NCBI GenBank assembly: GCA_002721755.1
Contig: PBLL01000015.1
Span: 46,147-110,146, forward strand
Source of the DNA: Actinomycetota bacterium
GTDB lineage: Bacteria > Actinomycetota > Acidimicrobiia > Acidimicrobiales > MedAcidi-G1
Length of the DNA stretch: 64,000 nucleotides
Direction: 5' to 3'
The position numbers were made by a program, and so were the translations under genes. The notes below the pieces were generated by a model. It searched no databases and was not told where the DNA came from. It was given only the letters and a program-made list of their open reading frames with translations. Numbering within the stretch: position 1 is the first letter of the stretch; each line of letters opens with the position of its first letter. Shown in pieces: positions 1 through 10,070 of this stretch.

Positions 1-2
1 CT

Positions 3-152
3 CAACGTACTTTTGCATGCATGTTAGGCGGGAATGACGGGAAAACACTTTTCATATTGACTGCAAGCAGTGACCCAGAGTCAGGAATCGAACCGGGTGC
101 CGGTGCTATCTACACAGTGCAGGTGGAATTTTCTCGCTCTGGAAAACCCTAA
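3..152 (+). CDS. C-terminal fragment of SMP-30/gluconolactonase-like protein (truncated by left window edge)
   Basis: Frame 3 is open from the edge to TAA at 150-152: QRTFACMLGGNDGKTLFILTASSDPESGIEPGAGAIYTVQVEFSRSGKP*. This matches the C-terminal pattern of the SMP-30/gluconolactonase family. Not in the ORF track. Confidence 0.7.
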   Translation, partial: QRTFACMLGGNDGKTLFILTASSDPESGIEPGAGAIYTVQVEFSRSGKP

Positions 153-154
153 CT

Positions 155-625
155 TTATTCAGGGAACCTAATCAGAGGAATCACTCTTTGTGTTCGTGAC
201 TGATAATCGTTGTACCATGCGCGATCCTCGCAAAGTTGCTCCCAAAGTGAATCACGCTCTTCGCCTTCTAAGATTTCAGGAGTACAAATATACTCGCCTG
301 TTTGAGTCTGGATTTTGACTTCAGGATTAGAATCTGTATCTCTTAGATTGGCAAGCCAATCTGGTTCTTTGTCAGCTCCCGCGAAAGATCCGACTACCAC
401 TCGATGCCCGTTTGCGTCACGCCAAATAGGGAGTGCAACTTTGTGTTCTTTCCCAGAACGCCTGCCTACTGTAGCGAGAACTATATGTTGCATTCCAACT
501 TGTTGCCAAACAGCGTCCTCTTTACCGTTTTCTAGCGCCTGTACGTGAGCGTGAGATATTTGAATTATCTCTTCATGAGTAGGGGTTTCCCAAAATTGTT
601 CAATTTTTTGATTTTCAGTGGTCAT
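155..625 (-). CDS. Nitroreductase/deazaflavin (F420)-dependent oxidoreductase family protein (Ddn-like)
   Basis: ORF 156 aa; GRRSGKEHKVALP...WLANLRDTDSNPEVKIQ pattern of the Ddn family. Confidence 0.75.
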   Translation of the reverse strand: MTTENQKIEQFWETPTHEEIIQISHAHVQALENGKEDAVWQQVGMQHIVLATVGRRSGKEHKVALPIWRDANGHRVVVGSFAGADKEPDWLANLRDTDSNPEVKIQTQTGEYICTPEILEGEERDSLWEQLCEDRAWYNDYQSRTQRVIPLIRFPE

Positions 626-2187
626 TAAATTCGCCTATCTTCTTCTTTCCAATATGGTTCACGTAAAGGCTGTTTTTGAATTTTTCCTGTTCCAGTTCTC
701 GGTAATTCGTCAAGAAAATCTATTGACTTCGGAGCTTTATAACCCGCTAAATTATCTCGACAGTAGGATACAAGTTCCTTTGCTAAAGAATCTAAATCAT
801 CATAAGAGTCACCAGGAACAACTACAGCTTTTACTTGTTCACCGAACTCCTCATCTGGTACACCAATAATCGCAACATCCTTCACCGCGGGATGCCCTCC
901 GAGAACTCCTTCAATTTCAGCAGGGTAAATATTTACTCCACCAGAAATTATCATGTCTATTTTTCGATCGCTTAACCACAAATAGCCGTCCTCGTCTAAG
1001 TATCCAATATCCCCAAACGTAAAAACACCTGGCTCTAGATGAGCAGCCTCGGTTTTTTCAGGAGCGTTATGATATTCAAAATCTGTCCCCATCAAATTTC
1101 TGAAATACAAAGTTCCTTCAACTCCGTTTGCGCATCTATTGCCGGAATCGTCTACTACGATGACTTCAATTGTTTCAAGAGGCTTACCCAAGCTCCCTCC
1201 ACGCTCTAACCATTCTTCTGAGCTTATGAGTGAAATAATTCCACCTTCTGTAGCGCCGTAGTATTCAGTAATTTTCTTTCCGAACCAATCAATCATTTGT
1301 GATTTGATTTTCGGTGGGCATGGGGCGGCGCCGTGCAAAACAGTTTGAATGGAATCTCCTTTAAAATTGCTTCTTTCAGTTTCGGGTAAATCTAAAAGCC
1401 GCTTGAACTGCGTGGGAACCAGATGCACATTTGTTGCATCATGCTCTTCGATTAACGCCAACAAACCTGCAGGGTCAAATTTATGTTGCATCACAACCGA
1501 AGATCCTGCAATCATTGGAAGCCAGGAAAAAGCCCATTGTGCCGAATGGTAAACAGGCCCACACAGGGCAGTTACACCTGGAACGGGTAACATCGCTGCG
1601 AAGCCAGCTGCCACTAGTTGCATTATGTCGGGAGTTACCCCGGGTCCAGATTCTGTAAGTCCGCTCCTTACTCCTTTTGGTCTACCAGTTGTTCCAGACG
1701 TGTAGAACATCGGGCCACCAAGTAATTGATCTTCTGGTTCCTCATCAGATTGACTCGTCAAAAAATCTTCGTAGGAAACAAAGTTATCTATGGGATCTCC
1801 ACCAGCTTGCAGAACTAATGAAATGTTTTTTGATCTGGGATCCGCGAGACTTTTTTTCACTTCCTCCTGGAATCTTTCACCGACCATAATCGCTTTACAT
1901 CCAGAGTCTTCATAAACATATGCAAGCTCGTCGGCTACCCAATGCCAGTTAACTGGCACGTAGATAAGACCTGCGTGAGCACACGCGAAAGAAGTTTCAA
2001 ACCATTCCATTCTGTTTCCAGCGATAATGGCAACTGAATCACCTTGTTGAAGACCAGCTTGCCTGAAGCCATGAACTAAACAGTTGATTCGTCTATCTAG
2101 GTCTTTCCAGTTTATTGATCCGTTATCATCTACTAGGGCTAAATCTTCACCCTTATTTTCTGCGAAATCTTTCATTAAGACTGACAT
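625..2187 (-). CDS. AMP-dependent acyl-CoA synthetase/ligase
   Basis: 520 aa; YTSGTTGRPKGV, YGATEGG, SGGVNIYPAEIE and PRTGTGKIQK motifs. Confidence 0.9.
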   Translation of the reverse strand: MSVLMKDFAENKGEDLALVDDNGSINWKDLDRRINCLVHGFRQAGLQQGDSVAIIAGNRMEWFETSFACAHAGLIYVPVNWHWVADELAYVYEDSGCKAIMVGERFQEEVKKSLADPRSKNISLVLQAGGDPIDNFVSYEDFLTSQSDEEPEDQLLGGPMFYTSGTTGRPKGVRSGLTESGPGVTPDIMQLVAAGFAAMLPVPGVTALCGPVYHSAQWAFSWLPMIAGSSVVMQHKFDPAGLLALIEEHDATNVHLVPTQFKRLLDLPETERSNFKGDSIQTVLHGAAPCPPKIKSQMIDWFGKKITEYYGATEGGIISLISSEEWLERGGSLGKPLETIEVIVVDDSGNRCANGVEGTLYFRNLMGTDFEYHNAPEKTEAAHLEPGVFTFGDIGYLDEDGYLWLSDRKIDMIISGGVNIYPAEIEGVLGGHPAVKDVAIIGVPDEEFGEQVKAVVVPGDSYDDLDSLAKELVSYCRDNLAGYKAPKSIDFLDELPRTGTGKIQKQPLREPYWKEEDRRI

Positions 2188-2285
2188 AAAATCACCTTCC
2201 GTACATAAAAGAAACTATCCTCAATTCAACTAGTTATTATGTATCGGAGTTTTACCGAAATATTTTTTTATTACAGGCGAGCAAA

Positions 2286-2609
2286 ATGAACACTGACACT
2301 TCTGAAAATACTGATATTCAATCCGCGAGTAAAACATTTTCAACTTCAATGGTGATTTCTGGCATCAGGTGCACTTTGAGCTACGTAGTGTTTCCTTGGC
2401 TATTGCCGCTGGCGGGTGTAGCTGGCGGTGTTACAGCGGGACTGGGACTTCCAATCGGTTTAATTGCAATTTTTTTCAATGTGTTAAGTATTCGCAGGTT
2501 CTGGACCAGTGATCATAATTTGAAGTGGATTATTGCCACGATAAATGCAGGCGTAATAATCCTTCTTTTGATTCTCGTCGTTATGGACCTTGCAGACCTT
2601 TTGTCTTAA
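2286..2609 (+). CDS. Small integral membrane protein, unknown function
   Basis: 107 aa ORF with hydrophobic segments, compact with downstream gene. Confidence 0.6.
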   Translation: MNTDTSENTDIQSASKTFSTSMVISGIRCTLSYVVFPWLLPLAGVAGGVTAGLGLPIGLIAIFFNVLSIRRFWTSDHNLKWIIATINAGVIILLLILVVMDLADLLS

Positions 2610-2616
2610 AAATCAC

Positions 2617-3027
2617 ATGGCGAATACAAAAAAAGCTTTAAGCAAAGTTAAAAAGTTTATTTTAACTTTTCTAGGTTTTATCTGCGTTGCTTTAGGGCTC
2701 ATTGGAATTGTCGTTCCGGGACTCCCAACTACTGTTTTCATGATAATTGCTGCTTGGCTTTTCTCGATTTCAAGCCCGCGCTTTGAAAAATGGCTTCTTG
2801 GTCTTCCTAGAATTGGTCCCGCTATTTCGAACTATCGGGAAGGCCTCGGAATGCCCAAAAAGGCAAAATATTTTGCAGTTTGCTCAATAGTGGTCTTTTG
2901 TTCTCTAGCAACAATTTTTTTGCTGTCAAATACAATCATTAAATTTGTTGTAGCAGCTGTCGGAGTATTAGGAATCTGGTATATAACAACTAAAGTCCCA
3001 ACCCGTGAAAGAATCAACTATGGCTGA
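2617..3027 (+). CDS. DUF454 (YbaN-like) membrane protein
   Basis: GLIGIVVPGLPTTVFMIIAAWLFSISSPRFEKWLL is typical of DUF454; ATG at 2617 preferred over TTG at 2590. Confidence 0.8.
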   Translation: MANTKKALSKVKKFILTFLGFICVALGLIGIVVPGLPTTVFMIIAAWLFSISSPRFEKWLLGLPRIGPAISNYREGLGMPKKAKYFAVCSIVVFCSLATIFLLSNTIIKFVVAAVGVLGIWYITTKVPTRERINYG

Positions 3028-3038
3028 CAAAAAATTTC

Positions 3039-3842
3039 TTAAGTGCTAAAAAATTCAGAATAGTCAGGACCAGCTCTTAGAGAATGTCCACCATCTACGG
3101 TAAATGTTTGCCCGGTGATCCATCTCGAGTCCGGTCCTAATAGGAAACACACCATTGCTGCCACATCTTCAGGTATTCCAACCTCACCCAAAGGTATGTT
3201 CTTAAGGTAACTCTTGTAAATTTCACTTTCGCGCGGTATTACTTCCATCATTTCGGTAGCTATAAAACCTGGTCTGACGGAGTTGAATCGTATTTGGAGT
3301 TCTCCATACTCATTGGCTGCATTTTGCATCATTGTTTCGATTCCAGCTTTCGAAACTGTATAGGCAGCAAAAAAAGGATGCGTTAGTTGCGATGCAATTG
3401 AAGACATTCCGATAAATGATCCCTTTCCATTATTTTTGAAATAAGGAATTGAGTGTTTTACACAGTGCATGGTTCCGAGAATGTTTAGCCTCAGGGTGTC
3501 TAAATACTGTTCTGCGTCAAGATTTTCGTAAGGACCCAACCCTATTGCTCCTCCGGCGTTAGCAACAAGACCTTCTAGTTCGCCTGAAGGACCGGCAGCT
3601 CTTGAAATGCAATCACGGACAGATTCTTCGTCGGTAACATCACAAACCACATAGGCGACTTCAACTCCATGAAGCTTGTGAATTTTTTCAGCAGTTTGTT
3701 TTAATGTTTCCAGTGTCCGACCACATATTGTTACAGTTGCTCCCCGTTCCGCTAGGGATTCTGCACAAGCTCGACCAATGCCTGTACCACCTCCAGTTAT
3801 CAGAACTCTCATTTCATCAAAAGACATTTTTCTCCTATTCAA
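3039..3842 (-). CDS. SDR-family oxidoreductase
   Basis: TGGGTGIG nucleotide-binding motif, YTVSK active site, GGxSL C-terminus. Confidence 0.9.
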   Translation of the reverse strand: MNRRKMSFDEMRVLITGGGTGIGRACAESLAERGATVTICGRTLETLKQTAEKIHKLHGVEVAYVVCDVTDEESVRDCISRAAGPSGELEGLVANAGGAIGLGPYENLDAEQYLDTLRLNILGTMHCVKHSIPYFKNNGKGSFIGMSSIASQLTHPFFAAYTVSKAGIETMMQNAANEYGELQIRFNSVRPGFIATEMMEVIPRESEIYKSYLKNIPLGEVGIPEDVAAMVCFLLGPDSRWITGQTFTVDGGHSLRAGPDYSEFFST

Positions 3843-3891
3843 GAAAAGACTTAACTAACCCTTGTAAAAGCGATACTATATGAATTGACAT

Positions 3892-3986
3892 ACGGGGAGC
3901 TCGGACCATCCGAGCTGAGAGGACTGAGTCCGGTATCGGAGGGCAGTTGACCCGAGAACCTGATCTGGGTAATGCCAGCGGAGGAA
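3892..3986 (+). promoter_or_regulatory. TPP (THI-box) riboswitch
   Basis: ACGGGGAGC...GCTGAGAGG...GACCCGAGAACCTGATCTGGGTAATGCCAGCGGAGGA contains the conserved THI-box elements; directly upstream of thiamine transporter genes. Confidence 0.95.
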
Positions 3987-5032
3987 TGATGAAAAAATAT
4001 TTTAAGCTCACAACACTAACACTGGTTCTAACGTTGCTTTCTTGTGCGAGTTCTGAAACCGCTTCAAATAATAATCAAACTGGGTCTTCTGTTACTCTGC
4101 TAACTCATGATTCATTTACTGTTTCGGATGGAATCTTTGATTCTTTTACCTCCGAAACTGGTATTTCAGTTGAGCAATTAGCTTTAGGTGATACTGGGCA
4201 ACTCATCTCTGCAGCTATTTTGACTAAAGAAGACCCCCTAGGTGATGTCATCTTTGGTATTGACAATACATTTCTTGGTAGAGCGGTTAACGCCGAGATA
4301 CTGGAAACCTACGAATCGCCAAATAAGAATCAAATACGAGATCACTTTGATCATGACCAATCTCCCTATTTAACCCCAATTGATTTCGGTCATGTGTGTG
4401 TCAACTATTGGAAGGATTACTTCACTGAGTCCCTACCACCCCCAAATAATTTTCACGATCTAATTGACCCCGCTTACTCGAACTTACTTGTCGTGCAAAA
4501 TCCCGAAACATCTTCGCCCGGTTTGGCTTTCTTGATTGCTACTATTTCGCATTTCGGAGAAAATTGGTTGAATTTCTGGGAGAAATTAGACGAAAACAAC
4601 GTTTCTGTTACAAGCGATTGGGAGAGTTCTTACTACGGTGAATTTATTGCTGGTGATGGTCAGAAACCACTAGTTGTTTCATATGCATCAAGTCCCATAG
4701 CGGAGTTAATTTTTTCGGATCCAGAAAGCGGGATTCCTCCAACTGGAATAATTGAAGACACCTGTTTCAAACAAGTTGAGTATGCGGGAATTCTAAGAGG
4801 TACTAAGAAAAGAACTGAGGCTGAAGCGCTTATTGATTTTTTGCTATCAAATACCTTTCAAGAAGACATACCTTTCAACATGTTCATGATGCCAGTTTCC
4901 TCCGAGGCCGAATTGCCGGATGAATTTACTGACTATCCGGAGATACAAACAGGATTTTCGTTATCAGCATTTGAAATAGATGAAAGACGAAATATTTGGA
5001 CTGATTTGTGGACAGAAAAAATACTCCGCTGA
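3986..5032 (+). CDS. thiB: Thiamine ABC transporter substrate-binding lipoprotein
   Basis: MMKKYFKLTTLTLVLTLLSCASS lipobox; ThiB-like VTLLTHDSF...; start at 3986 or 3989 after GGAGGA (the 3947 start lies inside the riboswitch). Confidence 0.88.
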   Translation: MMKKYFKLTTLTLVLTLLSCASSETASNNNQTGSSVTLLTHDSFTVSDGIFDSFTSETGISVEQLALGDTGQLISAAILTKEDPLGDVIFGIDNTFLGRAVNAEILETYESPNKNQIRDHFDHDQSPYLTPIDFGHVCVNYWKDYFTESLPPPNNFHDLIDPAYSNLLVVQNPETSSPGLAFLIATISHFGENWLNFWEKLDENNVSVTSDWESSYYGEFIAGDGQKPLVVSYASSPIAELIFSDPESGIPPTGIIEDTCFKQVEYAGILRGTKKRTEAEALIDFLLSNTFQEDIPFNMFMMPVSSEAELPDEFTDYPEIQTGFSLSAFEIDERRNIWTDLWTEKILR

Positions 5033-6618
5033 ATCAACCAATAGGTAAAAAACAGTGGTTGCTGGTTCTTTTACCTTTTTCCTATTTCTCTTTCTTCTTT
5101 TTTCTCCCAGTTCTAAAAATTTTTGGAACTACCTCAAATGCTTTTTTTCATCCAATTCGTAAAATACTTTTTGAATCATCTTTTTGGGAAATAGTTTGGT
5201 TTACTTTCTGGCAGGCAGCGGTTTCAACTGTTCTATCTATCCTCTTTGCTTTTCCTGCAATTTTTCTTTTCTCGAAGTATGACTTTAAAGCTTTGCGCGT
5301 CATCCGATCTCTTGTCACGATTCCTTTTGTTTTACCTACCGTTGTAGTAGCTAGTGCATTTACAGCTGTTTTTTCGAAATTCAATCTGGATCAGGGAATG
5401 CTGAATTTAAAGCATACTGTTTTCGCTATTTTGCTTGCTCACATTTTTTTCAACTCTTCAATAGCGATCCGCGTGATCTCTTCGTTTTGGGAAGGACTCG
5501 ACGATAGTCCTGAAAATCAAGCAAGAATTTTAGGTGCGAATATTTATAAAACTTTCTTTCAAATCACTATCCCGCGCATTTTGCCTGCAATAATCTCCGC
5601 GGCAACTACTATTTTTCTTTTTTGCGTGACTTCTTTCGGGGTCATTCTTATTCTTGGAGGCCCTAAAACTGCAACAATCGAAACTGAAATATGGCGGCAC
5701 GCTATCTGGAGAGGAGATATAACGCAGGCAAGCGTATTCGCAGTAATTCAATTTACTTTCGTGACCGTACTTTCTGTATTTCTGGTAAGGAATGAGAAAA
5801 AAGTAACCAAAACAGAGAGTCTTTCCCTGAAAAGAAAAACGAAACCTAGAAAATTGGTTTTAACTGCCCACTTAATTTATCTTTTTTGTTTGTTTTGTTT
5901 GCCCTTGATTATCCTCTTAGATCGCTCGTTAAAAAACTATTCATCTGATCCTTTTGCATTTTTTTCAGGGTTAACTGAACGCAGCAACGTAATTCCAATT
6001 TCTCCACTCGCTTCTTTATGGAATTCACTTATCTTCGCGGGAGTTGCCACTTTAATAGCAGTTTTTTTGGGAACTCTTACTTCTACTCTCATCGTTCACG
6101 GCAACAGAATGGTCTCTAATTTTATGAATATTTCCACCTCTATTCCTTTGGGGGTTTCTGCTGTAACAATAGGTTTTGGTGTTTTTGTTTTTTTCACTGG
6201 GTCCCTAGCTGGCTTGCGAAACTCTTTTTGGCTAATTCCAATACTTCATGCACTTATAGGAATTCCATTTGTTGTAAGGGGTCTTGTCCCAGCAATGCGT
6301 CGAATTCCATCACGTTTTTACGAAAGCTCTAGCCTCCTCGGAGTAACTCCTCTTAGAACTTGGTTTGATTTAGATTTAAGACTTTCAATGCGTCCCCTTC
6401 TTGTTGGGGCTGGATTCTCATTTGCCATATCCCTTGGAGAATTCGGTGCTACTTCTTTTCTTCCTAGAAATCCCGACAATCTCACAGCGCCGTTGGTGAT
6501 TTACCGGCTATTAGGTACACCTGGGCAAGAGTTGCGTGGTCAAGCTATGGCACTTGCGATCGTCTTAGCGGCAATCACTTCTTTCAGCATCTTCAGTATT
6601 GAGCAAATACGGAAATAA
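5008..6618 (+). CDS. thiP: Thiamine ABC transporter permease (fused two-half permease)
   Basis: 536 aa multi-TM with two EAA-type loops (e.g. SLLGVTPLRTWFDLDLR..., SLGEFGAT); overlaps thiB. Confidence 0.85.
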   Translation: MDRKNTPLNQPIGKKQWLLVLLPFSYFSFFFFLPVLKIFGTTSNAFFHPIRKILFESSFWEIVWFTFWQAAVSTVLSILFAFPAIFLFSKYDFKALRVIRSLVTIPFVLPTVVVASAFTAVFSKFNLDQGMLNLKHTVFAILLAHIFFNSSIAIRVISSFWEGLDDSPENQARILGANIYKTFFQITIPRILPAIISAATTIFLFCVTSFGVILILGGPKTATIETEIWRHAIWRGDITQASVFAVIQFTFVTVLSVFLVRNEKKVTKTESLSLKRKTKPRKLVLTAHLIYLFCLFCLPLIILLDRSLKNYSSDPFAFFSGLTERSNVIPISPLASLWNSLIFAGVATLIAVFLGTLTSTLIVHGNRMVSNFMNISTSIPLGVSAVTIGFGVFVFFTGSLAGLRNSFWLIPILHALIGIPFVVRGLVPAMRRIPSRFYESSSLLGVTPLRTWFDLDLRLSMRPLLVGAGFSFAISLGEFGATSFLPRNPDNLTAPLVIYRLLGTPGQELRGQAMALAIVLAAITSFSIFSIEQIRK

Positions 6619-6621
6619 AAT

Positions 6622-7425
6622 CTATTCTCTTGTGGCCTTATTTTTCACCAAAGCTAATTGTCGACTTTGTGCTACCAGTGAACCAGTACTATCCCAAAGA
6701 CGTCCAGTTTCGATCGTAGAACCATTCTGAAAATCATCTGTGTAGAAATGTCCTGCCAACCAACCTTCTGTTGGAAATTTACGTATTTGAACACTTAGTT
6801 GAACTGTGGGGACCCACCCAAGCCTTCCCAATCTTGAAAATATCGAAGGAGGGAAGGCGTCCGAAAAAAGCGCCAAAGCCAAAGAATCTGGCTCGGTCGA
6901 GTCACAAAATCTTATCCAGCCATATACTTCAGCCTTTTGAGAATCACTTTCCATTTCAGCTATACGAACCTCTACTCTTCTCCGAATCGGCAATTCAATA
7001 CCTTGACTTGCTGAAGACCTCTCGCTGCATTTTTCTGGAGGTGGCAAGATCGGAGGTTGTATTTCAAAATTACGTGAATCATTATTCTTAATTTCCAAAT
7101 TTCCGAACTCTGCTACTACTTTCAATGCAAGTTTTTGTTCTTGTATCATTGAACCTTCACAAGTTGAAATACTGTTACCTTCTTTTAGTAACACCGCCTC
7201 CACTTCTGACTCAGCTTTAATATTTCCTGGACGCAAGAAATGCGCACTAGCGGAAAGTAAATCGCTGAATGTAGTCTGCTGTTTCATGGCACGCAGAACG
7301 ACAGCTAGTAAATAGCCACCATTGGGAACATTTCCTATGTTCCAGTTTTCATTTAGATGACCATACCAATGGTTTTCTTCTCTTTTTTCAAAAGTTGTTT
7401 CATCAATAAACTGTGACACCATCAA
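6622..7425 (-). CDS. Acyl-CoA thioesterase (hotdog, TesB-like) family protein
   Basis: NEHWYGHLNENWNIGNVPNGGYLLAVVLRAM... and C-terminal hotdog motif. Confidence 0.7.
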   Translation of the reverse strand: MMVSQFIDETTFEKREENHWYGHLNENWNIGNVPNGGYLLAVVLRAMKQQTTFSDLLSASAHFLRPGNIKAESEVEAVLLKEGNSISTCEGSMIQEQKLALKVVAEFGNLEIKNNDSRNFEIQPPILPPPEKCSERSSASQGIELPIRRRVEVRIAEMESDSQKAEVYGWIRFCDSTEPDSLALALFSDAFPPSIFSRLGRLGWVPTVQLSVQIRKFPTEGWLAGHFYTDDFQNGSTIETGRLWDSTGSLVAQSRQLALVKNKATRE

Positions 7426-7440
7426 TCATCTTTCTATGCA

Positions 7441-8049
7441 CTAAACAATTACTTTTAAAGCTTGCTCTTCAATTCTGAATGAAACATTTGAAAAGTTGCC
7501 GACCTTTTGACCATCAATTCGAACACAGCTATTTTTTGGGAGATCAAACTGTTCTGCTTTAACTCTTTCATATCTAATTCCCGGATGAGGCACATGTGTT
7601 CCAGAAGCAGCACGTCGTAAAGCTTTTAATTTCTGTCCGAAATTTAAATCAATTTTCAATACATCTAGTCTTCCATCTCCCGGGTGAGCTTTCGGCGCCA
7701 CATTCATTTTCCCGTAGTAGGCGACATTAGAAATTAAAATCATTTCGCCAAAAAATTTTTTCCCTATTAAGACATGAGAAGAAAACCAGAAAATCTTTCC
7801 ATCCAACAAGATGCACCCCAAATCGACATTGACACCTGCAGCTCCTTCTTTATGTAGACGGCTTCTATCAGAACGTCCGCCCAAAGTTCTCCATAAGTCT
7901 CCACCTAAAAGTCCAAACACTGGGAGAGTTTTCTCATTTCGTTTGTAAGCGTTTATCTGCTTAAAAAGATCTTCGTTGCTCTGCACAACTAATCCATCAG
8001 CAGGTAACGAAGTGGCCGAACCCCAACTATCACCCTTGTTCAAATTCAT
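7441..8049 (-). CDS. Diacylglycerol/lipid kinase C-terminal-domain-like protein
   Basis: LPADGLVVQSNEDL..., GLLGGDLWRTLGG, APKAHPGDGRLDVL; lacks an obvious N-terminal kinase nucleotide-binding motif. Confidence 0.6.
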   Translation of the reverse strand: MNLNKGDSWGSATSLPADGLVVQSNEDLFKQINAYKRNEKTLPVFGLLGGDLWRTLGGRSDRSRLHKEGAAGVNVDLGCILLDGKIFWFSSHVLIGKKFFGEMILISNVAYYGKMNVAPKAHPGDGRLDVLKIDLNFGQKLKALRRAASGTHVPHPGIRYERVKAEQFDLPKNSCVRIDGQKVGNFSNVSFRIEEQALKVIV

Positions 8050-10070
8050 ATCATTCGACTCTCGGCCTCTTTTGAGAGGATTGAATCAAATTCCGTATTT
8101 ACCACTACTACTCCCCTTTCTATTAAATCGATCGCACTAAGAGCTGTTTTTCTGCTCTCAGAAGGCAAAACATTTGATATCTGTTTCAATAGATCCATTG
8201 AGAGTCGTAAATTTCTAACAAATTCACCCCCAGAAAATTCTTCTGTTAAAACATCGCTCAACTCTGAACCTAAAACCCAGTCATGTATGACTTGCGCAAA
8301 TCCTGGATCTGGATTAACGATACTTTCAATTTTGTAACTGTCTTCGATTTCTGAAATTTCTCTATTCAATAGCAGGAGTTTTTCAATTCGTTCACTTGCA
8401 AAACTCCAATGAGTTTGCTGTTTCCTTATTTTACGGTCATGTCTTCTGTTGTTGTAAACAAAACATGACACTAAAGCTGCTAATTCTTCCTCTCTAAGAT
8501 CTTCAAAAATTCCTTCTGAAATAGACTTTGTGATCAACAGGTCGTGCTCATTAAATATCCTTGTTAAAGGCTCACCTATCTCAGTTAATTTCCAACCGTG
8601 CGCCATTCCACTTTTTTCCAAGACATTTCTTCGAGCAGAAACTTCTTCAAGAAGGTTACGGTTTGAAGTTTTGGGATTCCTCTCGTTTTGAAATTGTGCG
8701 AAAGAAGAAGCGAGAAGTCTTGTCGCTTCTTCTTCAGTTCTGGTGGCCAATAAGTTCGCAATCATGTTGTAAGTGGGTGTAAATGCGGAAGAGAGCCTGA
8801 AGTCTTTACTTGTAGTTAAATCAACTACTTCACCAAATGTAATGAAGGGCGACCAGCATGTAAGAGTATGGCCTTCCTCATCTATTCCTCGTCGACCCGC
8901 CCTTCCAGTTAACTGAGTGAATTGACTGGGTTTCAATATGTCATGAGTTTCACCATTAAATTTGGTTACTTTTTCGATGACTACAGACCGCGCGGGCATG
9001 TTTATTCCTACTGCTAAAGTTTCAGTAGCAAAAACGACCTTCAGCAAGCCTTCAGAAAACAGTTCTTCTATTGTTTGTTTAAAAAGTGGTAAAAGACCAG
9101 CATGGTGTGATGCAAAACCTTTTTTGAAACCTTCTAAAAGTGTGTCAACTTTTAAGAGTTCTTTTTCTTCTGCTGAGAGTACTGCAATTCTGTTTTCTGC
9201 ATAGGCAACTGCTCGGTCCGATTCATTTTTTGTATTTAAAGAATATGAATACCTCACCATCGCATCTCGAGCATCATCACAACCCTTCCGGCTGAATATG
9301 AAGAAGATCGCCGGCAGCATTTGATTTTTTTGAAGCTCCAATACAACTTCGCTACGACGGGGTGTTGTCCAACGATAGGAAAATTTTCGACCTTTGCCTC
9401 GATTTACAGTTTTAAAGATTGCACCTTTGCTGTTTGGTTTACCATTTTTTAATACGGGTATTCTCACTAACCTATGACTCTTATTCTTCTCAGTGGCTAA
9501 ATAATGTCCCTTCAATGGAACCGGTCGTGTGTTACGGGTTATCTGGGAATTATTTCCGCGTACCGAGATGATCCAGTCATTAAGTTCATCGGAATTTGAA
9601 ACAGTTGCGGACAGAGCGACAAGTAAAATTTCTTTCGGCAATGTTAGAATAATTTCTTCCCATACCGCTCCTCTGTATGGGTCTTCCAGAAAATGGATCT
9701 CGTCTAAAACAACACAATAAAGATCTTCAGGTACGCCTTTTGAGCTGTAGAGCATATTCCTCAGAACTTCGGTTGTCATCACAAGAATTCTGGAATCATT
9801 TCTGATTGAATGGTCTCCTGTAACAAGACCAACATTATTAAATCCAAATTCTTCAGAAAAATCTCTAAACTTTTGATTACACAAAGCCTTTATGGGAGCT
9901 GTGTAATAAACCCGTTTCGAACTCTTCAAAGCTTTTGCTATTGCATACTCTGCTATCAAGGTTTTTCCGCTTGACGTAGGTGCTGTCACTAAAACTGAAT
10001 TTTCCCCTTCCAAAGCTTCAATAGCTTCTTTCTGGAAGTCATCAAGTTGAAAATTCTGGTCGATCTTCAA
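8046..10070 (-). CDS. helY: Ski2-like superfamily II DEAD/DExH helicase (HelY family)
   Basis: TAPTSSGKTLIAE, VVLDEIHFL, ALSATVSN, QLTGRAGRRGID motifs; next to tatC as in other actinobacteria. Confidence 0.85.
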   Translation of the reverse strand: MKIDQNFQLDDFQKEAIEALEGENSVLVTAPTSSGKTLIAEYAIAKALKSSKRVYYTAPIKALCNQKFRDFSEEFGFNNVGLVTGDHSIRNDSRILVMTTEVLRNMLYSSKGVPEDLYCVVLDEIHFLEDPYRGAVWEEIILTLPKEILLVALSATVSNSDELNDWIISVRGNNSQITRNTRPVPLKGHYLATEKNKSHRLVRIPVLKNGKPNSKGAIFKTVNRGKGRKFSYRWTTPRRSEVVLELQKNQMLPAIFFIFSRKGCDDARDAMVRYSYSLNTKNESDRAVAYAENRIAVLSAEEKELLKVDTLLEGFKKGFASHHAGLLPLFKQTIEELFSEGLLKVVFATETLAVGINMPARSVVIEKVTKFNGETHDILKPSQFTQLTGRAGRRGIDEEGHTLTCWSPFITFGEVVDLTTSKDFRLSSAFTPTYNMIANLLATRTEEEATRLLASSFAQFQNERNPKTSNRNLLEEVSARRNVLEKSGMAHGWKLTEIGEPLTRIFNEHDLLITKSISEGIFEDLREEELAALVSCFVYNNRRHDRKIRKQQTHWSFASERIEKLLLLNREISEIEDSYKIESIVNPDPGFAQVIHDWVLGSELSDVLTEEFSGGEFVRNLRLSMDLLKQISNVLPSESRKTALSAIDLIERGVVVVNTEFDSILSKEAESRMI

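Noticed and set aside
3947-3985. Upstream start for thiB
   Set aside because: Lies inside the TPP aptamer; ATG at 3986/3989 follows the SD
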